A stretch of 64,000 nucleotides of DNA from assembly GCA_963823755.1 (NCBI GenBank), contig CAWGMP010000021.1:1-64000 (forward strand), in the 5' to 3' direction. A model generated the notes under the pieces. It was not told where the DNA came from, searched no databases, and saw nothing but the letters and a program-made list of their open reading frames with translations. Position 1 is the stretch's first letter. Each line of letters starts with the position of its first letter. This document shows positions 46,402 to 54,753 of this stretch, in pieces. Made by a program: the position numbers and the translations under genes. Source of the stretch: GCA-003244245 sp963823755 (lineage in GTDB: Bacteria; Actinomycetota; Actinomycetes; Mycobacteriales; Pseudonocardiaceae).

Positions 46402-47193
46402 ATGGTCAGCCCACCACCAAAGCTCGTGTCCCAGGTCGACCTGCGCCGGGCGGGGGAGCGCAAGCGAACCCAGCTCGACTGGCTGGACTCCCGGCACAGC
46501 TTCTCCTTCGGACGCCACTACGACCCCGCAAACACCCACTTCGGCCTGCTGCTGGTGAACAACGACGACGTCGTGAAGCCTGGGATGGGGTTTGCGACCC
46601 ACCCGCACCGCGATATGGAGATCGTTACCTGGGTGCTCCATGGTTCCCTGGTCCACGAGGATTCCAAGGGTAATACCGGGGTGATCTACCCCGGGCTGGC
46701 CCAGCGGATGAGCGCGGGGACCGGGATCCGGCATTCCGAGAAGAACGACTCCTGGCGGCTGGATGGCGAGCCGCACGACCAGGATGTGCACTTCGTGCAG
46801 ATGTGGATGCATCCGGATACCCGCTCGATCGACCCCAGCTACGAACAGCTGGACATCAACAGCGAGCTGGGCCCGGTCGACGCGGGGTCGGGCGAGCTGG
46901 TGGTGGTGGCGTCCGGGATGGACGCTTACCGCGACCGGAGGGCGATCTTCATCCGGCAGCAGCATGCGGCGCTGCACGCGGCGCGGCTGCGACCCGGCAC
47001 CAGCGTCGACCTACCGGCTGCGGCGTTCGTGCACCTGTTCATCGCCCGCGGCGGGGTAGATCTGGAAGGCACCGGCCCGCTCGACACCGGCGACGCGGCG
47101 CGGCTGACCGCCGCCGGTCCCCGGCGGGTCACCGCCGCCCCCAGCGGCGCCGAGATCCTGGTCTGGGAGATGGCCGCCCGCCTCACCGCTTAG
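46402..47193 (+). CDS. Pirin-family bicupin protein
   Basis: This is a 263-residue bicupin. The metal-binding residues of the N-terminal cupin are seen in FATHPHRDMEIVTWVLHGSLVHEDS (His-x-His, His, Glu pattern) and MSAGTGIRHSEKND. The C-terminal cupin half is more degenerate, as usual. Pirins bind Fe; some bacterial ones oxidise quercetin or modulate pyruvate dehydrogenase. Here the gene is convergent with aceE (pyruvate dehydrogenase E1), a suggestive but unproved link. It is divergent from fasR. Confidence 0.92.
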   Translation: MVSPPPKLVSQVDLRRAGERKRTQLDWLDSRHSFSFGRHYDPANTHFGLLLVNNDDVVKPGMGFATHPHRDMEIVTWVLHGSLVHEDSKGNTGVIYPGLAQRMSAGTGIRHSEKNDSWRLDGEPHDQDVHFVQMWMHPDTRSIDPSYEQLDINSELGPVDAGSGELVVVASGMDAYRDRRAIFIRQQHAALHAARLRPGTSVDLPAAAFVHLFIARGGVDLEGTGPLDTGDAARLTAAGPRRVTAAPSGAEILVWEMAARLTA

Positions 47194-47200
47194 CTCCCCT

Positions 47201-47263
47201 CCCCGATATGGAGACATATCGGGGCTGTTGAGTCCTCGGTTGCCCCGATATGTCTCCATATCA
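47201..47263. terminator. Two inverted-copy hairpins between pirin and IS982/aceE
   Basis: The hairpin at 47201-47224 has a perfect 10-bp stem CCCCGATATG/CATATCGGGG with loop GAGA. A reverse-complement copy with one mismatch lies at 47242-47263 (loop TCTC). The pair sits between convergent genes, as expected for a bidirectional terminator. There is no long T run. The near-identical inverted copies could also form one long hairpin. Confidence 0.6.
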
Positions 47264-47269
47264 GGACAG

Positions 47270-48319
47270 CTAGATGATCTATTCCAAGGGGTGAAGATCT
47301 GGCGTGTCATGATCGCTTGATACGCGAAGGGTGTCCAAGATCGGCGTTCTCATCCAACGTCGAACCCCGGAGGCTCTCGTGGACGCCGATCTGGACACCC
47401 TCGCGACCGCACTGTACGTCAAGACTGATGACCTGTTGCGGATGGCGCCGCAGCGCGCGCCGTGGCGCCCGGTGATCGGATTCAGCCCACAGATCTCCGA
47501 TGCAGAGCTGGTGACCCTGGCGGTGATGCAGGCCCTGCTGGGGTTCACCAGTGAGGCCCGCTGGCTGCGCTTTGCCACCACTCACCTCCGGCATCTGTTT
47601 CCCTACCTGCCCCAACAGCCGGGCTACAACAAACGGCTGCGCAACCTGGCCACCACGATCAGCTGGCTGATCGGGATGCTGGCCCGCGACACCAGCCTGT
47701 GGACCGATGACATCTGGGTCATCGACTCCACCCCGGTGGAATGCGCCCGCTCGCGTGAGGCCGTGCGCCGTAGCGAGTTGGCCGGCTGGGCTGAGTACGG
47801 CTACTGCGCCAGCCACTCCCGCTACTTCTGGGGACTACGCCTGCACCTGCTGGCCACCCTGCACGGCCTACCCATCGGCTTCGCCCTGACCGGCGCCAAA
47901 GCCGACGAACGCACCGTCCTACTCGACATCCTCCACACCGACCCCAGCCTGAGCGCCAACCGACCCAGACAGATCCTGATGGGAGACAAGAACTACTTCG
48001 GCGCCGAGTTCGAGACCACCCTGGCCGAAGCGGACCTGACCCTGCTACGACCAGCCCGCAAAGGCGAACCAGACCGGCCAGGCAGCCGCTTCTTCAAGCC
48101 CCTGCGCCAAACCATCGAATCAATCTTCGACACCTACAAAGGCCAACTCAACCTCGAAAACCACGGCGGCAAGACCCCCAACGGCGTCCTAATCCGCATC
48201 CTGCAACGCATCCTCGCCCTGACCACCGCGATCTGGCACAACGACCACACCGGCCAGCCGATCAAACGCTCACTGCTGGCCTACGACCACTGACCAACCC
48301 CTTGGAATAGATCATCTAG
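47270..48319 (+). mobile_element. IS982-family insertion sequence at the aceE stop codon
   Basis: Near-terminal inverted repeats are identical over 23 bases (47270-47292 and 48297-48319, both reading CTAGATGATCTATTCCAAGG and on from the outside). The outermost CTAG is probably the target duplication. The transposase fills the element. The CTAG at the right end supplies the aceE stop codon (complement of CTA at 48316-48318). Confidence 0.88.
47331..48293 (+). CDS. IS982-family transposase
   Basis: This is a 320-residue DDE transposase. Catalytic segments are IWVIDSTPVECARSRE (Asp), ILMGDKNYFGAEF (Asp) and RQTIESIFDTYKGQLNLE (Glu). The N-terminal ISDAELVTLAVMQALLGF and the C-terminal LALTTAIWHND are family-typical. 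The length is normal and the frame is open throughout, so it is probably active. GTG or ATG starts near 47331 are both possible. Confidence 0.93.
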   Translation: MSKIGVLIQRRTPEALVDADLDTLATALYVKTDDLLRMAPQRAPWRPVIGFSPQISDAELVTLAVMQALLGFTSEARWLRFATTHLRHLFPYLPQQPGYNKRLRNLATTISWLIGMLARDTSLWTDDIWVIDSTPVECARSREAVRRSELAGWAEYGYCASHSRYFWGLRLHLLATLHGLPIGFALTGAKADERTVLLDILHTDPSLSANRPRQILMGDKNYFGAEFETTLAEADLTLLRPARKGEPDRPGSRFFKPLRQTIESIFDTYKGQLNLENHGGKTPNGVLIRILQRILALTTAIWHNDHTGQPIKRSLLAYDH

Positions 48320-51093
48320 GCGACGCCTGGGTCGGAGGTCTGGGGGCCGGCGGCTTGGGGGTCGTCGATGTGGTAGCGGTGGGCTGCCTCGATGACGGCG
48401 GACTGTTTCACCTCGCCGCGGCGAGCCAATGCGGCCAGTGCGGCCACCGTGATCGATTCGGCATCGACGAGGAAGTGTCGCCGTGCGGCCGGGCGGGTGT
48501 CGGAGAAGCCGAAGCCGTCCGTGCCGAGGGTGACCAGGTCGTTGGGCACCCAGGGACGGATGAGGTCGGGCACCGCGCGCATCCAGTCCGACACCGCCAC
48601 CAGTGGCCCCGCCGTGTCGTGCAACGCCCGCGTCACGTGCGGTAACCGGGGCTCGGCATCGGGATGTAGCAGGTTGTGCCGGTCGATCTCGACAGCCTCG
48701 CGGCGCAGTTCCGTCCACGATGTCGCTGACCACACGTCGGCCTGCACATTCCACTCCTGGGCCAGCATCTCCTGGGCGCGCAGCGCCCAGGGCAGTGCCA
48801 CCCCAGAGGCGGCGAGCTGCACCGCAGGTGTGTCGGGCCCGGGTGCTGGTGCCGGTGCGTACCGGTACAGCCCGCGCAGCAAGGCCTCGACGTCGAGGTC
48901 CGCGGGTTCTGCCGGTTGACGGTAGGGCTCGTTGTAGATGGTGAGGTAGTAGAAGACGTTCGGATCCCGCGCAGCGTTGTCGCCATACATCCGGCGCAGT
49001 CCGTCCCGGACGATGTGGGCGATCTCGTAACCCCAGGCCGGGTCGTAGGCGACCACGGCGGGGTTGGACGCGGCGAGCAGCATGGAGTGCCCGTCGTTGT
49101 GCTGCAGCCCCTCGCCGACCAGCGTGGTCCGCCCTGCGGTGGCGCCGAGCAGGAACCCTCGGGCCATCTGGTCGCCCGCCGCCCACAGGCCGTCGCCGGT
49201 GCGCTGGAAGCCGAACATCGAGTAGAAGATGTACACCGGGATCAGCGGCTCGTCGTGCGTGGCGTAGGAGGTCCCCGCCGCGGTGAACGAGGCGGTGGAC
49301 CCAGCCTCGTTGATGCCCTCATGCAGGATCTGCCCCTGCTCGCTCTCCCGATAGGCCAGCATCAACTCGGCGTCCACCGAGGTGTAGAGCTGTCCGTGCG
49401 GGTTGTAGATCTTCTGCGTGGGGAACATCGAGTCCATGCCGAACGTGCGCGCCTCGTCCGGGATGATCGGCACGAACCGCGGTCCGATCTTGGGGTCTTT
49501 GATCAGCTCGCGGAGCTGCCGGACGAACGCCATCGTGGTGGCGACCTCCTGCTTGCCCGACCCGCGGCGCAGCACGTCGTAGGCCTTGTCGCCGGGGAGC
49601 ATCAGGGTCTTTGATGTGGTCCGTCGCTCGGGGAGGAATCCCCCGAGCGCCTTGCGGCGCTCGCACATGTACTGGATCTCCGGCGCGTCCGGCCCAGGGT
49701 GGTAGTACGGCGGCAACGTGGGATCCTCCTCCAGCTGCGCGTCGGTGACGGGGATCCGCTGGGCGTCGCGGACGTGCTTGAGGTCCTCCAGGGTGAGCTT
49801 TTTCATCTGGTGGGTGGCGTTGCGGCCCTCGAAGTGCGAGCCCATGCCGTAGCCCTTGATCGTTTTTGCCAAGATCACCGTGGGCTGGCCATGGTGCTGG
49901 GTGGCGGCCTGGTAGGCGGCGTAGACCTTGCGGTAGTCGTGCCCACCGCGCTTGAGGTTCCAGATGTCGGCGTCGGACAGTTCCTTGACGAGTTCCTTGG
50001 TGCGCGGGTCACGGCCGAAGAAATGATCACGGACGTAGCCGCCGTCGTTGGCCTTGTATGTCTGGTAATCACCGTCGGGCGTGACGTTCATCAGGTTCAC
50101 CAGCGCGCCCTGCCGGTCGGCATGCAGCAGACCGTCCCACTCGCGACCCCAGATCACCTTGATGACATTCCAGCCGGCTCCACGGAAGAACGACTCCAAC
50201 TCCTGGATGATCTTGCCGTTGCCCCGTACCGGGCCGTCGAGGCGCTGCAGGTTGCAGTTCACCACGAAGGTGAGGTTGTCCAACCCCTCGATGGCCGCGA
50301 CCTGAATCTGCCCACGGGACTCCGGCTCGTCCATCTCACCGTCGCCGAGGAAAGCCCATACGTGCTGGTCGGAGGTGTTCTTGAGGCCGCGCGCCTGCAG
50401 GTAGCGGTTGAGCCGGGCCTGGAAGATCGCGTTGATCGGGCCCAGTCCCATCGAGACGGTAGGGAACTCCCAGAAGTCCGGCATCAGCCGCGGGTGCGGG
50501 TAGGACGGCAGGCCGCCGCCTGGGCCGGCGTGGGAGAACTCCTGGCGGAACCCGTCGAGTTGGTCGGTGGACAGCCGGCCCTCCAGGAAAGCCCGGGCAT
50601 AGATGCCCGGAGACGCGTGACCCTGGATGAAGACCTGGTCTCCGCCTCCGGGATGGTCCTTGCCTCGGAAGAAGTGGTTGAAACCCACCTCGTAGAGCGC
50701 GGCCGAGGAGGCGTAGGTGGAGATGTGACCGCCGACGCCGACTCCGGGGCGCTGCGCCCGATGCACCATCATCGCGGCGTTCCACCGGATCCAGGCGCGG
50801 TAGCGTCGCTCGGTGTCCTCGTCACCGGGGAACCACGGCTCGTTCTCGGTGGGGATAGTGTTGACATAGTCCGTGCTCGTCAACGACGGCACGCCGACGC
50901 CGGTCTCCCGAGCCCGCTCGAGCAATCGCAGCATCAGGTACCGTGCCCGCTGCTTACCCCCGGCCAGCACCGCCGAGTCGAAGGCTTCCAGCCATTCCGC
51001 GGTCTCGTCGGGGTCGATGTCCGGCAGGTGGGCCGCCACCCCGTCGCGGATGACCCGCACCCGGGCGGGCGTACGATCCTTCTGCATGGTCAA
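48316..51093 (-). CDS. aceE: Pyruvate dehydrogenase E1 component (homodimeric)
   Basis: This is a 925-residue E1 enzyme that decarboxylates pyruvate using thiamine diphosphate and feeds acetyl groups to E2. The cofactor motif is FLGDGEMDEPESRGQIQVAAIEGLDNLTFVVNCNLQ (GDG...N). Other anchors are GHASPGIYARAFLEGRL and PTVILAKTIKGYG. Length is normal. The C-terminus ends GVA with its stop codon inside the IS982 target site. It is divergent from DUF3052 as in M. tuberculosis (Rv2241/Rv2239c area). Confidence 0.96.
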   Translation of the reverse strand: MTMQKDRTPARVRVIRDGVAAHLPDIDPDETAEWLEAFDSAVLAGGKQRARYLMLRLLERARETGVGVPSLTSTDYVNTIPTENEPWFPGDEDTERRYRAWIRWNAAMMVHRAQRPGVGVGGHISTYASSAALYEVGFNHFFRGKDHPGGGDQVFIQGHASPGIYARAFLEGRLSTDQLDGFRQEFSHAGPGGGLPSYPHPRLMPDFWEFPTVSMGLGPINAIFQARLNRYLQARGLKNTSDQHVWAFLGDGEMDEPESRGQIQVAAIEGLDNLTFVVNCNLQRLDGPVRGNGKIIQELESFFRGAGWNVIKVIWGREWDGLLHADRQGALVNLMNVTPDGDYQTYKANDGGYVRDHFFGRDPRTKELVKELSDADIWNLKRGGHDYRKVYAAYQAATQHHGQPTVILAKTIKGYGMGSHFEGRNATHQMKKLTLEDLKHVRDAQRIPVTDAQLEEDPTLPPYYHPGPDAPEIQYMCERRKALGGFLPERRTTSKTLMLPGDKAYDVLRRGSGKQEVATTMAFVRQLRELIKDPKIGPRFVPIIPDEARTFGMDSMFPTQKIYNPHGQLYTSVDAELMLAYRESEQGQILHEGINEAGSTASFTAAGTSYATHDEPLIPVYIFYSMFGFQRTGDGLWAAGDQMARGFLLGATAGRTTLVGEGLQHNDGHSMLLAASNPAVVAYDPAWGYEIAHIVRDGLRRMYGDNAARDPNVFYYLTIYNEPYRQPAEPADLDVEALLRGLYRYAPAPAPGPDTPAVQLAASGVALPWALRAQEMLAQEWNVQADVWSATSWTELRREAVEIDRHNLLHPDAEPRLPHVTRALHDTAGPLVAVSDWMRAVPDLIRPWVPNDLVTLGTDGFGFSDTRPAARRHFLVDAESITVAALAALARRGEVKQSAVIEAAHRYHIDDPQAAGPQTSDPGVA

Positions 51094-51370
51094 GGGGTCT
51101 CCTCGCCTTCACACTGTCGTTACACCCCGTTCTGGGGCACGGCGGCCGGTATGCGGTAGCGTCTTGCTGGTCGCCTGTGACCATCGTGCCCCATGCTTGT
51201 TGCCCCCTGCGATCGGCACCACCTCCACCCACAGATAAACCGTCTGGGCAAGCCAGAATCGGCGTGTCCCGCTGATACCTGTTGCGCTCTGGCCCGGCCG
51301 CAGTGTTCGCTTGGACGCCATTGAGTAGTAGATCGCCGGGCGGACGTCGCCGGGCTTGACGTGTGGAGGG
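51094..51370. promoter_or_regulatory. Divergent promoter region between aceE and DUF3052
   Basis: This 277-base gap separates two genes starting in opposite directions, so it must hold both promoters. I see no clear -10/-35 pair or operator palindrome by eye. Confidence 0.4.
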
Positions 51371-51817
51371 GTGAACACCGTGGTCGCCGCTGCGGCGGGA
51401 GACACCGGCAAACTCGGCGTTGCCGAGAGGCTCGGGATCGAATCGGACATGGTCGTGCAGGAGCTCGGCTGGGATGAGGACGTCGACGACGACGTGCGCG
51501 CGGCGATCGAGGAGGTGATTGGTGGCGACCTACTCGATGAGGACTCCGACGAGGTCGTCGATGTGGTGTTGCTGTGGTGGCGCGACCAGGATGGTGACTT
51601 GGTGGACACCCTCGTCGACGCCCGGACGCCGTTGGCTGACAACGGCGTGATCTGGGTGCTCACACCCAAGACCGGCCGGGACGGTCATGTCGCGCCGTCA
51701 GACCTCGCCGAGGCAGCTCCCACAGTGGGTCTGGCGCAGACGTCGAATCTCAGCGTGAGCGACGACTGGACAGCCACCAGACTGGCCACACCGAAGGCTG
51801 CCAGGGCCAAACGCTGA
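51371..51817 (+). CDS. DUF3052 family protein
   Basis: This is a 148-residue acidic protein from GTG 51371. The core is LAERLGIESDMVVQELGWDEDVDDDVRAAIEEVIGGDLLDEDSDEVVDVVLLWWRDQDGDLVDTL in outline, the DUF3052 signature. A C-terminal basic tail follows (ATPKAARAKR). Its function is unknown; it is conserved between aceE and ahpE in actinobacteria. The gap to ahpE is 50 bases, same direction, probably an operon. Confidence 0.92.
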   Translation: MNTVVAAAAGDTGKLGVAERLGIESDMVVQELGWDEDVDDDVRAAIEEVIGGDLLDEDSDEVVDVVLLWWRDQDGDLVDTLVDARTPLADNGVIWVLTPKTGRDGHVAPSDLAEAAPTVGLAQTSNLSVSDDWTATRLATPKAARAKR

Positions 51818-51867
51818 TCCGCGCCACGCGGCGGCGAGCTGAAGATGAGTCGAGGAGGCAGGGCATC

Positions 51868-52326
51868 ATGTCGCTGGCGATCGGGGACCGGGCGCCGGAC
51901 TTCACTCTGAAGGATCAGGACAATCAAGAGCGGACGCTGTCGGAGTTCCGCGGTGACCGCAACGTGCTCGTGGTGTTCTACCCGCTGGCCTTCAGCGGTA
52001 TCTGCACCGGCGAGCTCGACCAGCTCCGCGACGACCTCGCGGAGCTCGTCGACGTGCAGGTGTTGGCGGTGTCGGTGGACTCCGTGTACACGCTCAAGGC
52101 ATGGTCGGAGCAGCGCGGCTACGATTTCCCACTGCTGGCCGACTTCTGGCCACATGGCAAGGTCGCGCAGGACTACGGGGTGTTCAACGACAATGCCGGC
52201 ATCGCTAACCGGGGTACCTTTCTGGTAGACACTCACGGGGTGATCCGCTTCGCCGAGATGAAGCAACCCGGCGAGGCCCGCGACCAGACCGTCTGGAAGC
52301 AGGCACTGGCGGCGTTACCGGCCTGA
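51868..52326 (+). CDS. ahpE: Peroxiredoxin AhpE (one-Cys)
   Basis: This is a 152-residue peroxiredoxin. The peroxidatic Cys is in FYPLAFSGICTGELDQLRDD, the AhpE pattern; no second cysteine is present, so an external thiol must resolve it. The C-terminal arginine segment EARDQTVWKQAL is also typical. It reduces peroxides and peroxynitrite in the cytosol. The ATG at 51868 follows GAGGAGG-like text. The order DUF3052-ahpE next to aceE matches M. tuberculosis. Confidence 0.95.
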   Translation: MSLAIGDRAPDFTLKDQDNQERTLSEFRGDRNVLVVFYPLAFSGICTGELDQLRDDLAELVDVQVLAVSVDSVYTLKAWSEQRGYDFPLLADFWPHGKVAQDYGVFNDNAGIANRGTFLVDTHGVIRFAEMKQPGEARDQTVWKQALAALPA

Positions 52327-52357
52327 ATACGGTGCTGCCCGGGTGGCCGGGGGCGTC

Positions 52358-52429
52358 GGGCGCATAGCTCAGCGGGAGAGCACTCGCCTTACAAGCGAGC
52401 GGTCGCAGGTTCAAATCCTGCTGCGCCCA
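52358..52429 (+). tRNA. tRNA-Val (UAC)
   Basis: Complete cloverleaf: acceptor GGGCGCA/TGCGCCC, D arm GCTC...GAGC, anticodon arm CTCGC-CTTACAA-GCGAG with anticodon UAC, T arm GCAGG-TTCAAAT-CCTGC, discriminator A. No CCA is encoded. The integrase gene starts 89 bases downstream, so the 3' end of this tRNA is the likely attachment site. Confidence 0.95.
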
Positions 52430-52518
52430 CAACTCTGACCAGTCATTATGGCTTCGGTGATCTGGTCGGTCTTGTGACGTGACACCACACGTGACGCGAG
52501 TCGGTTACGCTCTGCCCC

Positions 52519-54321
52519 GTGACGCGCACACGCGAGGGTCAGCCGCGACGTGAACGAGGCAGCATCGACGAGCTGCCCAGCGGCGCGCTGAGGGTCCGCG
52601 TCTATGCCGGGATCGACCCAGTGAGTAAGCGCCGGCTCCATCTCACTGAAGTCATCCCGGCGGGACCGAAGGCGGCGCGTGAGGCGCGGGCCGTTAGGGA
52701 CCGGCTCGTACGTGAGGTCGAGGAGCGGCGTAGCCCACGTACCGCGGCCACAGTGAACCAGCTGCTCGACCGCTACCTGGATCAGTTCGATGGGGTGCCG
52801 CGAACGCTGGAGCTGTACCGGGGCTACGTGCGCAAGCACATCGGTCCGTTGATCGGTGAGGTGAAGGTCGCGAGGCTGGATGCAGAGATCCTCGACTCGT
52901 TCTACGCGGAGCTTCGGCGCTGCCGGGATCACTGCTCAGGCAGACGGGCAGAGGTTCAGCATCGAACGTCCAGCAAGCACCGGTGCGATGATCAGTGCCG
53001 CCCGCACACTTGCCGGCCGCTCGGCGCGACCACGGTCCGGCACATGCACTTCATCCTTTCCGGTGCCTACAAGCGTGCTGTGCGCTGGAAATGGGTCAGT
53101 GTCAGCCCGGTTGGCCAGGCCGAACCACCGGCGGCGCCGACACCGAATCCACGACCACCGACCGCAGCGGATGCGGCGAAGATCGCGAGCGAGGCTTGGC
53201 GGGATCCGGACTGGGGCACGTTGGTGTGGGTTGCCATGACGACCGGGGCGCGCCGGGGCGAGTTGTGTGCGCTGCGCTGGTCGCACGTCGACCTGGATCC
53301 CGGGCGCGCAGTGCTGTGGCTACGTCGGGCGATCAGCCACAGTGCGGACGGTTGGAGCGAAGGCGATCTCAAGACGCACCAGCAGCGCCGAGTGGCGCTT
53401 GATCCTGAGACCGTCACTGTGCTGACCGAGCACCGCGATCGTTGCCGGGCGCGCGCTGGGGCGCTCGAACTCAGTCTCGACAAGGACGCCTTCGTCTTCT
53501 CGCCCGAACTCGACAGCAGCCGGTTTTTCGCACCCAGCTCGCTGACTCAACGGTACGATCGGCTCGCTGAACGCCTTGGCATAGACACGACTTTTCACAA
53601 GCTGCGGCACTACTCCGCAACTGAGCTAATCGCCGCCGGGGTAGACGTGCGCACGGTCGCCGGCAGGCTTGGCCACGCTGGCGGCGGGACCACGACATTG
53701 CGGGCCTACACCGCCTGGGTGTCTGAAGCTGATCAGCGGGCAGCGAAGAATATCGGCGGCCGCATGCCCGGGCGACCGGCGCCGCTGGACCCGGCCGAGC
53801 GAGCGAAGACCGACCCGCAAAGCCCATACGAACGGATCGCAGGGGAGCTTCGGCGTGACATCCTGGCTGGTGTACTCGTTGACGGCGAACACGTGCTGTC
53901 AACGAGGAAAATCGCCGACGAGCACAACGTCTCTGCCGCCACCGTGCGCCGCGCAATGGAACTGCTCAAGACATGGGGACTGATCACATCGTGCCGCGGG
54001 CAACGAGCAACTGTGGTTTGGCCACCGGAGCCGGAGGACAAATCTAGCAATGGATTGTCGGGAGTTGTTGATGCGCCGACGGAGACACATACATGTAAGG
54101 CTAGAGAGCTACTCGATCTTGACGTGCGATGGCGGGGAACTATTGTGAAAAAGCTGACTGCCGAGGCCGATCCGAAGGACGCTAACGGACTTCGTCAGCT
54201 GCTGGTCGACGCCATCAGGCGCCACGGGCGAGATGAGTCTCAGATAGCCGACTACGAGATGGACATCCGCTACTCTGGCGTCCGTGATCTGTTGACTACA
54301 TTCGTTGCCTCCGCACTTTGA
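52519..54321 (+). CDS. int: Tyrosine integrase with C-terminal GntR-like winged helix
   Basis: This is a 600-residue protein, about 200 longer than usual. The N-terminal arm-binding and core-binding domains (residues 15-155) are followed by a Cys/His-rich insert (CRDHCSG...HRCDDQCRPHTC, about 155-190), which may bind zinc. The catalytic residues are Arg245 (TGARRGEL), His360 and Arg363 (HKLRH), His386 (LGHAGGG) and Tyr397 (LRAYTAW). After residue 430 a GntR-type winged helix appears (PYERIAGELRRDILAGVL, LSTRKIADEHNVSAATVRRAMELLKTWGLI), then a final region of 100 residues without a clear family. It recombines the element into tRNA-Val; the GntR part might let it sense a ligand or control its own promoter. 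Start GTG 52519. Confidence 0.9.
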   Translation: MTRTREGQPRRERGSIDELPSGALRVRVYAGIDPVSKRRLHLTEVIPAGPKAAREARAVRDRLVREVEERRSPRTAATVNQLLDRYLDQFDGVPRTLELYRGYVRKHIGPLIGEVKVARLDAEILDSFYAELRRCRDHCSGRRAEVQHRTSSKHRCDDQCRPHTCRPLGATTVRHMHFILSGAYKRAVRWKWVSVSPVGQAEPPAAPTPNPRPPTAADAAKIASEAWRDPDWGTLVWVAMTTGARRGELCALRWSHVDLDPGRAVLWLRRAISHSADGWSEGDLKTHQQRRVALDPETVTVLTEHRDRCRARAGALELSLDKDAFVFSPELDSSRFFAPSSLTQRYDRLAERLGIDTTFHKLRHYSATELIAAGVDVRTVAGRLGHAGGGTTTLRAYTAWVSEADQRAAKNIGGRMPGRPAPLDPAERAKTDPQSPYERIAGELRRDILAGVLVDGEHVLSTRKIADEHNVSAATVRRAMELLKTWGLITSCRGQRATVVWPPEPEDKSSNGLSGVVDAPTETHTCKARELLDLDVRWRGTIVKKLTAEADPKDANGLRQLLVDAIRRHGRDESQIADYEMDIRYSGVRDLLTTFVASAL

Positions 54322-54753
54322 CGGAGGGCTACACCGAGCCAGGTCGCAACATCGGCGGCCCGCTCTCTCACAGTCGCGGTTCGGTCGGACGGCCGGACGA
54401 TGTGATCGCTGAGGCGAGAGCGCGCGCCGCCGGAGGCGGCCCGATCCCATAGAATCGAATTCGACAGCAACTTCGGGAGACAGTTTTGTAGGGTCCCTCT
54501 TAATGCTTGACGGGCCTCACTGATTGGTGCATGAGCTGGTCTGTGGGGGCCACGTTGACCGGTGTCGGCGCGGATCACGATGCACTGGATCTTGGTCATC
54601 CACGGTTTGATCGACCCGTGAGCCCGTCGGTGCACGATCTTCGCTTCAGTAGCTATGCTGCACCGTCAAGTCCTTGACGCGCCATCTTGCCCGAACGGCC
54701 GCTAACCAGCCGAACACGGTTAGTTAGTGATCTTCGCTGTAGTGGGAGAGCCG
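54322..54753. other. 432 bases without a supportable gene
   Basis: A minus-strand frame (54270-54635) contains DRAASGGARSRLSDHIVRPSDRTATVRERAADVATWLGVAL, which looks partly protein-like, but it overlaps the integrase end and lacks a ribosome site. Nothing else is visible. Confidence 0.4.
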
